Positions 26,511 through 34,252 of a DNA stretch of 64,000 nt are shown one piece after another. The position numbers and the translations under genes were made by a program. The DNA lies in contig NZ_CP118611.1 of assembly GCF_028993555.1 (NCBI RefSeq), positions 2,069,501-2,133,500 of the forward strand. The letters run 5' to 3'. This DNA is from Ensifer adhaerens. GTDB lineage: Bacteria; Pseudomonadota; Alphaproteobacteria; Rhizobiales; Rhizobiaceae. The notes under the pieces are model-generated. The model had not been told where the DNA came from. It saw only the letters and a program-made list of their open reading frames with translations, and did not search any database. Numbering within the stretch: the stretch's first letter is position 1; the number at the start of each line of letters is the position of its first letter.

Positions 26511-26893
26511 GTGACTGTCCCTCGATCATCACCTGCATCTCAGTGATCCGTTCTCTCAGTGGGCGGGCACTCTTTCATGCCACCTCCTTGGTGGCGCCCG
26601 ACTGCCGGCAGCGCCGATAACGTGCAAACTGATCGCGCAGCAGGTCGAAAGTGCAGAGCGCTTCCCTTGCTGGTTGCTGTAAGACGCAGGCGCTGGACGA
26701 AAGCCGACATCCCATTTGCAGAATTTTATAAGTATTGCAGGTTCGCCTGGCGTCACGCGGCACACCGTTGACCAGATCTGATCCAGGCCACTTGATTGTG
26801 CCTCGAAGGTCCTCTCTGTTGTCCCGTACCGGTTGAGCAATAGATAGAGGCCGAAGCACTGTTGGGGGGAGTGACAAGTGTGACGGGATTTCG
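26511..26893. other. 383-nt region without a recognised gene
   Basis: Short open frames on both strands show no family signature. It must contain the promoter of the TPR/winged-helix gene at 26894 and probably one IS end. Base composition is less GC-rich around 26690-26740. Confidence 0.4.
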
Positions 26894-28114
26894 ATGGATT
26901 CGCTGATCACCGCGGCAGGCCAGGCGCTGGCGGCTGGAGACCTGCTCGGAGCGCTGAAGCGTGTCGCCCTGCGCGACGACCCGCCGGCACTGGCGCTTCG
27001 CGGTATCGCGATGGCTCAGCTTGGAGATCTCGGCCGCGCCAAGACGCTGTTGAAGGCGGCCGCGCGCGGCTTCGGCCCTAAGGAGGCCGTGGCCCGTGCG
27101 CGATGCATCGTTGCCGAAGCGGAAATCGCGATCGTCTCGCGCGATCTCTCCTGGCCGACGAAGGCGCTGGATACCGCCCGCGCAACGCTCGAGGCCCATG
27201 GAGACACCCTCAATTCCGCTCACGCTCGCAATCTTGGCGCCCGGCGCCTGCTGCTTCTCGGCCGTCTCGACGAAGCCGAACACCTGCTTGCCGGCGTCGA
27301 TCCAAGCCGGCTAACGCCGCCAGCGAGAGCCACACACGAGCTCGTGGTTGCCGGCATCGCCGTTCGCCGACTGCAGACGGGCGCTGCTGCTAGCGCTTTC
27401 GCCAGGGCAAGCGAGGCGGCGCAAGCAACAAGCATTGCGGCGCTGATCGCGGAAGTCGAAGGCGCGGCCGCCATCCTGAAGACGCCGGCCGCCCGGCTCC
27501 TGAGTAGGGGAGATGAGCGCCTGCTGCTGCTGGAGGACGTCGAAACTCTGCTCGCTTCCGGCGCCCTTGTCATCGACGCCTGCCGAAACATCATCCGGTG
27601 CGAAGCCTCCGCCGTTCCGCTTGCATCGCGGCCGGTGCTCTTTGCGCTGACGCGCACACTTGGAGAGGCATGGCCAGGCGACGTCTCGCGGCGCACCTTA
27701 CTCGCCCGTGCCTTCGGGGCGAAACATGTCGACGAATCCCACCGGGCACGACTGAGGGTCGAGATCGGCCGGCTACGCGACGAACTCCGTGCCTTCGCGA
27801 ACATCAGCGCGACCAGCGACGGCTTCCGGCTGGTTCCACATGGCGACCACGCGGTCGCGGTGCTTGCGCCGCCGGTCGATGAACGACATGCGGCGGTGCT
27901 GGCACTGCTTGGTGATGGCGAGGCATGGTCGAGCTCCGCGCTCGCCATCGCGCTTTCCTTGAGCCCGCGCACCGTGCAAAGGGCGCTCGAAGAGCTTTCC
28001 TCGGAAGGCAAGGCCCTGCCGGTGGGTCGCGGACGCGCGCGACGCTGGGTGATCCCGCCTGTACCGACATTCCCGACAATCTTGTTACTCCCCGGTCCAC
28101 TGCCAAGCGATTAG
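26894..28114 (+). CDS. Helical-repeat regulator with C-terminal winged HTH
   Basis: 406 aa, no named family recognised. Residues 1-200 are alanine-rich helical pairs of TPR type. Residues about 200-320 hold a VSRRTLLARAFGAKHVDESH segment that resembles an OmpR/BTAD-type winged helix. The C-terminus (about 325-385) has a second HTH, LAIALSLSPRTVQRALEEL, with a basic wing GRGRARRWVIPP. Likely a DNA-binding regulator. The next gene starts 10 nt downstream, so the pair probably works together. GTG/ATG choice: ATG 26894 has no strong Shine-Dalgarno. Confidence 0.6.
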   Translation: MDSLITAAGQALAAGDLLGALKRVALRDDPPALALRGIAMAQLGDLGRAKTLLKAAARGFGPKEAVARARCIVAEAEIAIVSRDLSWPTKALDTARATLEAHGDTLNSAHARNLGARRLLLLGRLDEAEHLLAGVDPSRLTPPARATHELVVAGIAVRRLQTGAAASAFARASEAAQATSIAALIAEVEGAAAILKTPAARLLSRGDERLLLLEDVETLLASGALVIDACRNIIRCEASAVPLASRPVLFALTRTLGEAWPGDVSRRTLLARAFGAKHVDESHRARLRVEIGRLRDELRAFANISATSDGFRLVPHGDHAVAVLAPPVDERHAAVLALLGDGEAWSSSALAIALSLSPRTVQRALEELSSEGKALPVGRGRARRWVIPPVPTFPTILLLPGPLPSD

Positions 28115-28124
28115 GATTGAGACC

Positions 28125-28769
28125 ATGAAAAAATCCGAAGCCGAAATCCTCCGCGAGTATGGCCCCTTCCCGGGAGCAGACCACGTCCATGGCGTCACCT
28201 TCGACGGCCGGAACGTCTGGTTTGCCTCGGGCGACAAGATCAATGCGCTCGACCCGGAAAGCGGCAGCACCGTTCGCTCGATCGACGTCGCGGCTCATGC
28301 CGGCACTGCTTTTGACGGCAAACACCTGTTCCAGATCGCCGAGGATCGCATCCAGAAGATCGATCCGGATACCGGCCGTGTGCTGGCGACGATCCCGGCG
28401 CCGGGCGGCGGCGGCGATTCCGGCCTTGCCTGGGCCGAGGGAAGCCTTTGGGTCGGGCAGTATCGCGGCCGCAGAATCCACCAGATCGACCCTGAGACCG
28501 GCACAATCCTGCGCACCATCGAGTCCAAGCGCGTCGTGACGGGCGTCACCTGGGTCGATGGGGAGCTCTGGCACGGCACCTGGGAAGGCGACGACAGCGA
28601 CCTCAGGCATATCGACCCGGAAACGGGGGCGGTGCTCGAGCGGATCGTGATGCCGTCGGGCACCGGTGTGTCGGGACTGGAGTCCGATGGCGGCGAACGC
28701 TTCTTCTGCGGCGGCGGCGTGAGCGGAACGATCCGCGCCGTCCGCCGACCGAAGAAGCATGCTCCCTAG
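28125..28769 (+). CDS. Beta-propeller repeat protein (glutaminyl cyclase/Vgb-like)
   Basis: 214 aa, cytoplasmic (no signal peptide). At least four repeats of the type DGRNVWFASGDKINALDPES, DGKHLFQIAEDRIQKIDPDT, EGSLWVGQYRGRRIHQIDPE and DGELWHGTWEGDDSDLRHID, which is the pattern of PQQ/Vgb-like or glutamine cyclotransferase propellers. The protein is short for a full propeller. It probably binds a ligand or partner rather than catalysing; enzymatic function is unproven. Coupled to the regulator at 26894 and could be its sensor or target. Confidence 0.65.
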   Translation: MKKSEAEILREYGPFPGADHVHGVTFDGRNVWFASGDKINALDPESGSTVRSIDVAAHAGTAFDGKHLFQIAEDRIQKIDPDTGRVLATIPAPGGGGDSGLAWAEGSLWVGQYRGRRIHQIDPETGTILRTIESKRVVTGVTWVDGELWHGTWEGDDSDLRHIDPETGAVLERIVMPSGTGVSGLESDGGERFFCGGGVSGTIRAVRRPKKHAP

Positions 28770-28778
28770 CTTCATCCC

Positions 28779-29972
28779 TCAGCGCGAAGTCTCCAGCCTG
28801 GCCACCCGTCGAGCAAGCAGCTTGGCGACCAATGCCAGCGCCGCAAGTGCCAGGCCAAGCACGCTGACGCCGGGCCAGGAGCCATAGCTCCAGGCGGCGA
28901 ACGACAGAGCCGAGCCTGCCGCTCCCCCCAAAAACATGCTGGTCATGAAAATCGTATTGATGCGGCTGCGCGCCGCTGGCTCAAGCGCATAGATGATATG
29001 CTGGTTGGCGATCAGCGCGACCTGGATGCCGATATCAAGCACGATGACGCCGACCGCAAGTCCGGCAATCGAGGCCCAGGCCCCGAGTAGCACCCAGGCA
29101 GCGAGCGTCAAAGCCGCACCGAACCAGACGACGGACCGTGCGCCTCGTCGATCCGCCACCCTGCCGGCGAGCGGTGCTGCAAAGACACCGATCGCGCCGA
29201 CAATGCCGAACAGACCTGCGGCATCCGCGCCCAAATTGAAACGCGGCATCGCCAGATAAAGCGCGAGCACGCTCCAGAACGCCGTGAAGGATGCGAAAAG
29301 CGCCGCTTGCACCATCGAGGCGAGGCGGAGCGCCGGCTCGCGCCGCCAAAGCGTGGCGAGCGAGGCAAGGGCTTCGCGATAAGGCAAACGCAATTCCGGG
29401 CGCAGATCCGGCAAGGTCCGAAACATCAGGAACGAAGCTGCAAGTGCGAGAGGAACACTTGCCCAGAACATCTCGCGCCAGCCGGCGTGGGCCCCGACAA
29501 AACCGGAGACCGTGCGGCTGAGCAGGATGCCGGTCAGAACCCCGGCCATGACTGTGCCGATCGCCGCCCCGCGTTTGTCAGGCGTGGACAGCATCGCAGC
29601 GATCGGGACAATCTGCTGCGCGACGGTGGCGCTGGCCCCAAGCAGCACGGACGCAGCAATCAGCAAGAACGGCGATGGCGCCAAAGCCGCAGCGGTTGCT
29701 GCTATCGCGATCGCCAGGAACTGCCCGACGATCAGCCGTCTCCGCGGAACGATATCGCCGAGCGGCAGCAGAAGCAGCAGCCCGAGGGCGTAGCCGAGTT
29801 GCGTCGCCGTCGGAAGCAGGCCGACGACCGCCTCGCCAGGAAACTCGGCCTCGACGAGACCCAGCAATGGTTGATTGTAGTAGATGTTTGCGACCGCGAT
29901 ACCGCTGGCGACGGCCATGGCGTAGAGGCGGGTTCGGCCGAGGCCGGAATGCACGGTTTCGTGGGTAAACAT
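28779..29972 (-). CDS. MFS exporter (DHA1/YnfM-like)
   Basis: 397 aa, twelve helices. The N-terminus GIAVANIYYNQPLLG and PLGDIVPRRRLIVGQ after helix 2 are typical of the NIYYNQPLL class of drug/arabinose-type exporters. GRVADRRGARSVVW repeats motif A in the second half. Start ATG 29972 (MFTHETV) is chosen over an upstream start. Divergent from the LysR gene at 30076, a common regulator-exporter pair. Substrate unknown. Confidence 0.87.
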   Translation of the reverse strand: MFTHETVHSGLGRTRLYAMAVASGIAVANIYYNQPLLGLVEAEFPGEAVVGLLPTATQLGYALGLLLLLPLGDIVPRRRLIVGQFLAIAIAATAAALAPSPFLLIAASVLLGASATVAQQIVPIAAMLSTPDKRGAAIGTVMAGVLTGILLSRTVSGFVGAHAGWREMFWASVPLALAASFLMFRTLPDLRPELRLPYREALASLATLWRREPALRLASMVQAALFASFTAFWSVLALYLAMPRFNLGADAAGLFGIVGAIGVFAAPLAGRVADRRGARSVVWFGAALTLAAWVLLGAWASIAGLAVGVIVLDIGIQVALIANQHIIYALEPAARSRINTIFMTSMFLGGAAGSALSFAAWSYGSWPGVSVLGLALAALALVAKLLARRVARLETSR

Positions 29973-30032
29973 TTCACTTGCCCTTCTCACTGGAGAGATG
30001 GGCTTGATCTATCGCTTTATCGAAACTCGCTG

Positions 30033-30073
30033 TAGTGTCGCCACTATACATAGCAGAATATCGGATTTCGATA
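30033..30073. promoter_or_regulatory. Inverted repeats between MFS and LysR genes
   Basis: TAGTG-TCGC-CACTA (30033-30046) and TATCG-GATTT-CGATA (30059-30073) lie in the divergent intergenic region. The first could be a LysR or exporter-promoter site; the second overlaps the start region of the LysR gene. Confidence 0.4.
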
Positions 30074-30075
30074 CA

Positions 30076-30963
30076 ATGAACCTCGACGACGTCAGCGTCT
30101 TCACCGCCGCGGCAAGCGGCGGCAGCCTCGCCGAAGCCGCGCGACGGCTTGGCATCACCCCCATGATCGCGACCCGGCGGCTCGCCTCGCTGGAGCAGGC
30201 AGTTGGTGCCCGGCTGATGCACCGCACGACCCGGTCCCTGTCACTGACGCCGGAGGGCGAAACCTTTCTGCCCTATGCCCAGGATCTGCTCGAAACCGAG
30301 CAGCTGGCGCGAACGTTGCTGAGGGGTGACGGCGACGGAGCGACCGGTCTCCTGCGTGTCTCGGCACCGGTTGCCTTCTCGATCAAGCTGATTGCGCCGC
30401 TCATACCTTCGCTGCTTGACGATCATCCTGGGCTCAAGGTCTCGCTCGATATGAACGACACGATGCCTGACCTGGTGGCGTCGGGCATTGATCTGGCGAT
30501 CCGCGTCGCGCGCTTGAAAGACAGCAGTCTGATCGCCAAGAAACTGGCCGAAAATCCGCGTTCCCTGGTCGCTTCGCCAGCCTATGTCGAAAAGCATGGG
30601 AGCCCGCGGACCAGCGGCGATCTCATCGATCATCAATGCTTGCCACTGCACGGCGTCAGCCATTGGACTTTTCTCAGCGCTGGGGTCGAGAGGCATGTAC
30701 GACTGCAGGGCCGTTTCTCGTCGACGAGCATCGAAGGATGCCATGCGGCCTGCCTCACCGGTGCCGGCATCACCCTGCTTTCGGACTGGAATATCGCCGA
30801 CGATCTCGATGCAGGGCGGCTGGTACGCATTCACCTCGAAGATGCAGCACCCGAGACATTGGCGATCTGGGCCGTCTACCCGACGACGAAGCTTGTCGCG
30901 CCCAAGGTCCGCGTCTTCATCGACCGGTTGATGGGGGCCCTCGGCAAAAGCGCAAGGGCCTGA
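30076..30963 (+). CDS. LysR-family regulator
   Basis: 295 aa. HTH about 3-62 (FTAAASGGSLAEAARRLGIT) and effector domain from about 88. The segment PDLVASGIDLAIRVARLKDS is that of the CrgA/PtxE-like group. ATG 30076 is preferred; the frame opens 26 codons earlier across the promoter region. Divergent from the MFS gene and probably its regulator. Confidence 0.9.
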   Translation: MNLDDVSVFTAAASGGSLAEAARRLGITPMIATRRLASLEQAVGARLMHRTTRSLSLTPEGETFLPYAQDLLETEQLARTLLRGDGDGATGLLRVSAPVAFSIKLIAPLIPSLLDDHPGLKVSLDMNDTMPDLVASGIDLAIRVARLKDSSLIAKKLAENPRSLVASPAYVEKHGSPRTSGDLIDHQCLPLHGVSHWTFLSAGVERHVRLQGRFSSTSIEGCHAACLTGAGITLLSDWNIADDLDAGRLVRIHLEDAAPETLAIWAVYPTTKLVAPKVRVFIDRLMGALGKSARA

Positions 30964-30972
30964 ACGACAAAA

Positions 30973-30999
30973 CCCGCACCGCGATCATCACGGTGCGGG
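30973..30999 (+). terminator. Bidirectional hairpin
   Basis: CCCGCACCG (30973-30981) pairs with CGGTGCGGG (30991-30999), loop of 9 nt, between convergent genes. T-runs are weak on both sides. Confidence 0.6.
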
Positions 31000-31059
31000 C
31001 ATCAAGATTTGTCCCGGCACGGTCCGCAGTACCGAGACGCCGCGGATCATGGCAGCCCT

Positions 31060-31890
31060 TTAGGCCTTGATGAAGGCAAGCAGGTCCGGATTGATCACAT
31101 CGGCGTGGGTCGTCAGCATCCCATGTGGATAACCTTCATAGACCTTGAGCGTGCCATTTTTCAGGAGCTTGACCGCAAGCCGCGCCGAATCGTCGATCGG
31201 CACGATCTGATCGTCGTCGCCATGCATGACCAGCGTCGGCACGTCGATCGTCTTGAGGTCCTCGGTGAAGTCGGTTTCCGAAAAGGCCTTGATGCCCTCG
31301 TAATGCGCCTTGGCGCTGCCCATCATGCCCTGACGCCACCAGTTCTGGATTACCCCCTCGGACACTTCGGCACCCGGGCGGTTGAAGCCATAGAAGGGGC
31401 CCGCCGGCACATCGCGGAAGAACTGCGCACGGTTGGCGGCAAGCGCGGAACGGAAGCCATCGAACACTTCGATCGGCAGCCCGCCCGGATTGTTCGCGGT
31501 CTTGACCATGATCGGCGGAACGGCACCGACCATGATCAGCTTGGCGACCCGTCCGGCACCGTGGCGCGCCACGTAAGCTGCGGCCTCGCCGCCGCCGGTG
31601 GAGTGGCCGATATGGATCGCATCGCTGAGTTCGAGCTTGAGGACGAGTGCCGCGACGTCCTTCGCATAATGGGCGATGTCGTGCCCTTCGCTGACCTGGG
31701 TCGAGCGCCCGTGGCCACGGCGGTCGTGAGCGATGACGCGATAGCCCTTGTTGACGAAATAGAGCATCTGCGCGTCCCAATCGTCTGCTGACAACGGCCA
31801 GCCATGGTGAAAGACGATTGGCTGGCCCGAGCCCCAATCCTTGTAGAAGATATCGACGCCGTCTTCAGTCCTGACGAAATTCTCGGTCAT
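31060..31890 (-). CDS. Alpha/beta hydrolase, non-heme chloroperoxidase type
   Basis: 276 aa. Nucleophile S97 in GHSTGG, acid D225 or D227 ([11 protein letters not shown]) and H256 (YPHGM). The N-terminal oxyanion-hole motif [12 protein letters not shown] is standard for cofactor-free haloperoxidases and aryl esterases of this family. Hydrolysis of esters or perhydrolysis with carboxylic acids is expected; the natural substrate is unknown. Last gene of a minus-strand run starting with the cysteine hydrolase at 37263, separated from the MFS gene by 86 nt. Confidence 0.9.
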   Translation of the reverse strand: MTENFVRTEDGVDIFYKDWGSGQPIVFHHGWPLSADDWDAQMLYFVNKGYRVIAHDRRGHGRSTQVSEGHDIAHYAKDVAALVLKLELSDAIHIGHSTGGGEAAAYVARHGAGRVAKLIMVGAVPPIMVKTANNPGGLPIEVFDGFRSALAANRAQFFRDVPAGPFYGFNRPGAEVSEGVIQNWWRQGMMGSAKAHYEGIKAFSETDFTEDLKTIDVPTLVMHGDDDQIVPIDDSARLAVKLLKNGTLKVYEGYPHGMLTTHADVINPDLLAFIKA

Positions 31891-31976
31891 GGGAACGGTT
31901 CCTTTATTTGGGTTCTAGGGTGATCTTCCTGGCACGTTCCGTGGCGCTGGATTGGCGCCATGGAACGCAACCCACG

Positions 31977-33518
31977 TCAACCGAGATGCGGTCGGTTGAT
32001 CGCGAGAAGGTGGTGTACGACCGGCGCCGCCGGCCCTTTGTGAAAGCGACGAACGTCTTCCTGGATATCGGCATCGGCCTTGGACACGCGCTTGTGCTGG
32101 CGCAGATGTTCGGCCCAGGACTCGACCATGAACCACTCCACCATGCGGCCGGTGTCCGCGGCGTCCTCGGTCACGCCCCAGCCATAGGCTCCGTCACGGC
32201 GACGCTCATGCGACAGGCGGGCAAGCGCCTTCAGGAATTCCGAGCGATCCACCTTGTCGACCGTGTACTCGATCAGCACGAGCACGGGTCCGCGGTCGTG
32301 TTCGACCGGCTCGCTGGTCAGCGGCTCCGGCCAATGGTTGGAAGGGATGAGGTCCGCCTCGCCCTTCGGCAATTTCATGGCGTGGAAGACGACGCCGACG
32401 CAGAGAAGGCCAATAGCCGCCACTGCCAGGGTGAAGGGCACGCCGATCGCCTCTGCGATGGCGCCCCAGGCCAGGCTGCCTCCGGTCATGGCCCCGTTGA
32501 AGACGGTGAGGTAGACGGCGAGCGTGCGTCCGCGCACCCAGTTGGGAAGAATGGCCTGCGCGGTGCTGTTCAAGGTCGTCAGCGCCGTGATCCAGGCGGC
32601 ACCGCAAACGAGCAGCACGACGACTGCCACCCATTGCGCCGGCGCCAATGAGAGCACGCCCATCACCGCGGCCGTCAACACCGCGGACAGCAAGAGGAGC
32701 CCGTCGGCATCCATCCGTGCGCGCAGGCGTGGCATCACCAGCGCGCCGCCGAGAAGCTGGCGGGCGACCAACGGCAAGAGAGCCCAGATCGCACTCGAAA
32801 AGGCGAAGAACACGGCAGCACGCAAAAGGACCACGTGCAGCTCGTGGCTGGCGCGTGCGTAGCGCAGGCCCGCCCGGAAGGCGCCAAAGAAACGTTCCGC
32901 GAGAACGTCGTCCTCCGATAGCGTGCGCCGCCACCACAGGAGCGCCGCGATCACGAAGACATAGCTGATGACATCGACGCCGTAGGTGACGGCTGCGCCG
33001 AACGAGGCGAGCAGCAGGCCGCCAAGCGCCGGACCGATCGCACGGGCGATGTTGATGCCGAGCGAATTCAGCGCCACGGCACCCTTGACGTCCTGCCTCG
33101 AGACGAGCTCAGGCACGATCGCCTGCCAGGTGGGTGCGACCAGGGCCGCCCCTATGCCGCCGACGAAGGTGAGTGCAATCAGCGAACTGACGGACTGCAG
33201 GCCCGTGGCGGAAAGAAACAGCAGGCAGAGGCTTGTGGCTGCGAGCAGCAACTGCACCACGATCAGGAACTTGCGCCGATCGAGGATATCCGAGAGAACG
33301 CCTGCGGGAATGGCAAGCAGGAAGATCGGCAGTGTCGCTGCCGCCTGGACCGTGGAAACGGCGGCCGGTGTCGCCGACAGGTCGGTGACGAGCCAGGAGC
33401 TGGCGACATCGCGGATGAAGCTGCCGGTATTGCCGATGACCGTCGCCACCCACAGGACCGCAAAAACTTTCTGCCGCAGCGGCGCAAACGTCCCCGTGCC
33501 CTCTTTCGCTGCCGTCAT
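31977..33518 (-). CDS. MFS_3 exporter with C-terminal ABM-like domain
   Basis: 513 aa. N-terminal MFS_3 (EntS-like) transporter with RQKVFAVLWVATVIGNTG and PELVSRQDVKGAVALNSLGI, then a cytoplasmic ferredoxin-like domain (about 415-513; VLVLIEYTVDKVDRSEFLKA) resembling antibiotic-biosynthesis monooxygenases. At G258/A259 (RQLLGG|ALVMPRL) about 20 residues that I would expect, corresponding to one membrane helix, appear to be missing in frame. This could impair topology or be natural variation. The start overlaps the end of the DoxX gene by 4 nt. Confidence 0.85.
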   Translation of the reverse strand: MTAAKEGTGTFAPLRQKVFAVLWVATVIGNTGSFIRDVASSWLVTDLSATPAAVSTVQAAATLPIFLLAIPAGVLSDILDRRKFLIVVQLLLAATSLCLLFLSATGLQSVSSLIALTFVGGIGAALVAPTWQAIVPELVSRQDVKGAVALNSLGINIARAIGPALGGLLLASFGAAVTYGVDVISYVFVIAALLWWRRTLSEDDVLAERFFGAFRAGLRYARASHELHVVLLRAAVFFAFSSAIWALLPLVARQLLGGALVMPRLRARMDADGLLLLSAVLTAAVMGVLSLAPAQWVAVVVLLVCGAAWITALTTLNSTAQAILPNWVRGRTLAVYLTVFNGAMTGGSLAWGAIAEAIGVPFTLAVAAIGLLCVGVVFHAMKLPKGEADLIPSNHWPEPLTSEPVEHDRGPVLVLIEYTVDKVDRSEFLKALARLSHERRRDGAYGWGVTEDAADTGRMVEWFMVESWAEHLRQHKRVSKADADIQEDVRRFHKGPAAPVVHHLLAINRPHLG

Positions 33519-33970
33519 TGCCCAGCCCTTCCTGCGGCCCGTTCAAGAAGATCGTAGCAGGCGACGAGCAGGAAGGCACCGCTGAGGCCGATATGTTCGA
33601 AGAAGCCGTTCGTCGCCATCGCACGTTCCATGCCGGGCGGAAGCTCCCAGAAGCGAAATGCGAGAAAGGTAGCGGCGAGTGTGAAGGCCGCAAGCGCGCC
33701 GGCAGCCGCCCAGCGATAGAGACCTGTGAGAATGAGGGCCGACATCAGAAGCTCGAAAACAATGACCCCGACGGCAAAGAGCGGCGCCGGATGCAGGCCA
33801 AAATGATCCATCTCGGCAAGCGCACCCGGAAAGTCGAAGATCTTCGTCAGCGGTCCCTGGATATAGGCCGAGCAAAGCGCCAGCAGGCCGACGAAGACGA
33901 TCCACCGGTTGGTGAGCACCGGTCGCAGGCGGGCGGCAAGATTGTTTTCGAGAGAAGACAGGCTCGGCAT
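33515..33970 (-). CDS. DoxX-family membrane protein
   Basis: 151 aa, four helices. Family features: GLLALCSAYIQGPLTKIFDF near the start and the LTGLYRWAAAGALAAFTLAATF helix-loop region. Only distantly similar to the bufferin-operon DoxX. It is translationally coupled to the MFS gene. Role unknown; DoxX proteins often accompany detoxification and redox-stress genes. Confidence 0.82.
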   Translation of the reverse strand: MPSLSSLENNLAARLRPVLTNRWIVFVGLLALCSAYIQGPLTKIFDFPGALAEMDHFGLHPAPLFAVGVIVFELLMSALILTGLYRWAAAGALAAFTLAATFLAFRFWELPPGMERAMATNGFFEHIGLSGAFLLVACYDLLERAAGRAGQ

Positions 33971-34017
33971 TTTGGTTCCTTGTCAGATGGTCGGCTTAAC
34001 GGGCGGCCAAGCCGTCC

Positions 34018-34230
34018 TCATCGCGTTTGCGGCCATTTCGAGTTGCTGAACGCGGTCCGGGATATGCCTTTGTAATAGGCACCCGCCTTCGCTGGCGATT
34101 GGTTCACCACGACCTTCGCCCAGGAGGGGCGCTTGCTATCCTTTGCAGGTGCACCATCGCCGCCGAGTGCGGCCGACGACGTGATCAGGATGGAGGCTGC
34201 CAACGCGGCGGCGCCGACGATCGTTTTCAT
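34018..34230 (-). CDS. Small exported protein of the amidohydrolase operon
   Basis: 70 aa. Signal peptide about 1-23 (IVGAAALAASILITSSAALG), then a basic, polar mature part of about 47 residues without cysteine (SWAKVVVNQSPAKAGAYYKG). Strong Shine-Dalgarno GGAAGGAG 8 nt before ATG 34230. It lies 22 nt downstream of the amidohydrolase, so it is in the same operon. No family recognised. It is masked by a longer out-of-context frame, so automated calls may miss it. Confidence 0.7.
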   Translation of the reverse strand: MKTIVGAAALAASILITSSAALGGDGAPAKDSKRPSWAKVVVNQSPAKAGAYYKGISRTAFSNSKWPQTR

Positions 34231-34252
34231 CTTGTGTCTCCTTCCGCAGTCG

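Noticed and set aside
26559..26771. Short plus-strand open frame beside the IS element
   Set aside because: No ribosome binding site, no family resemblance, likely IS-flank noise.
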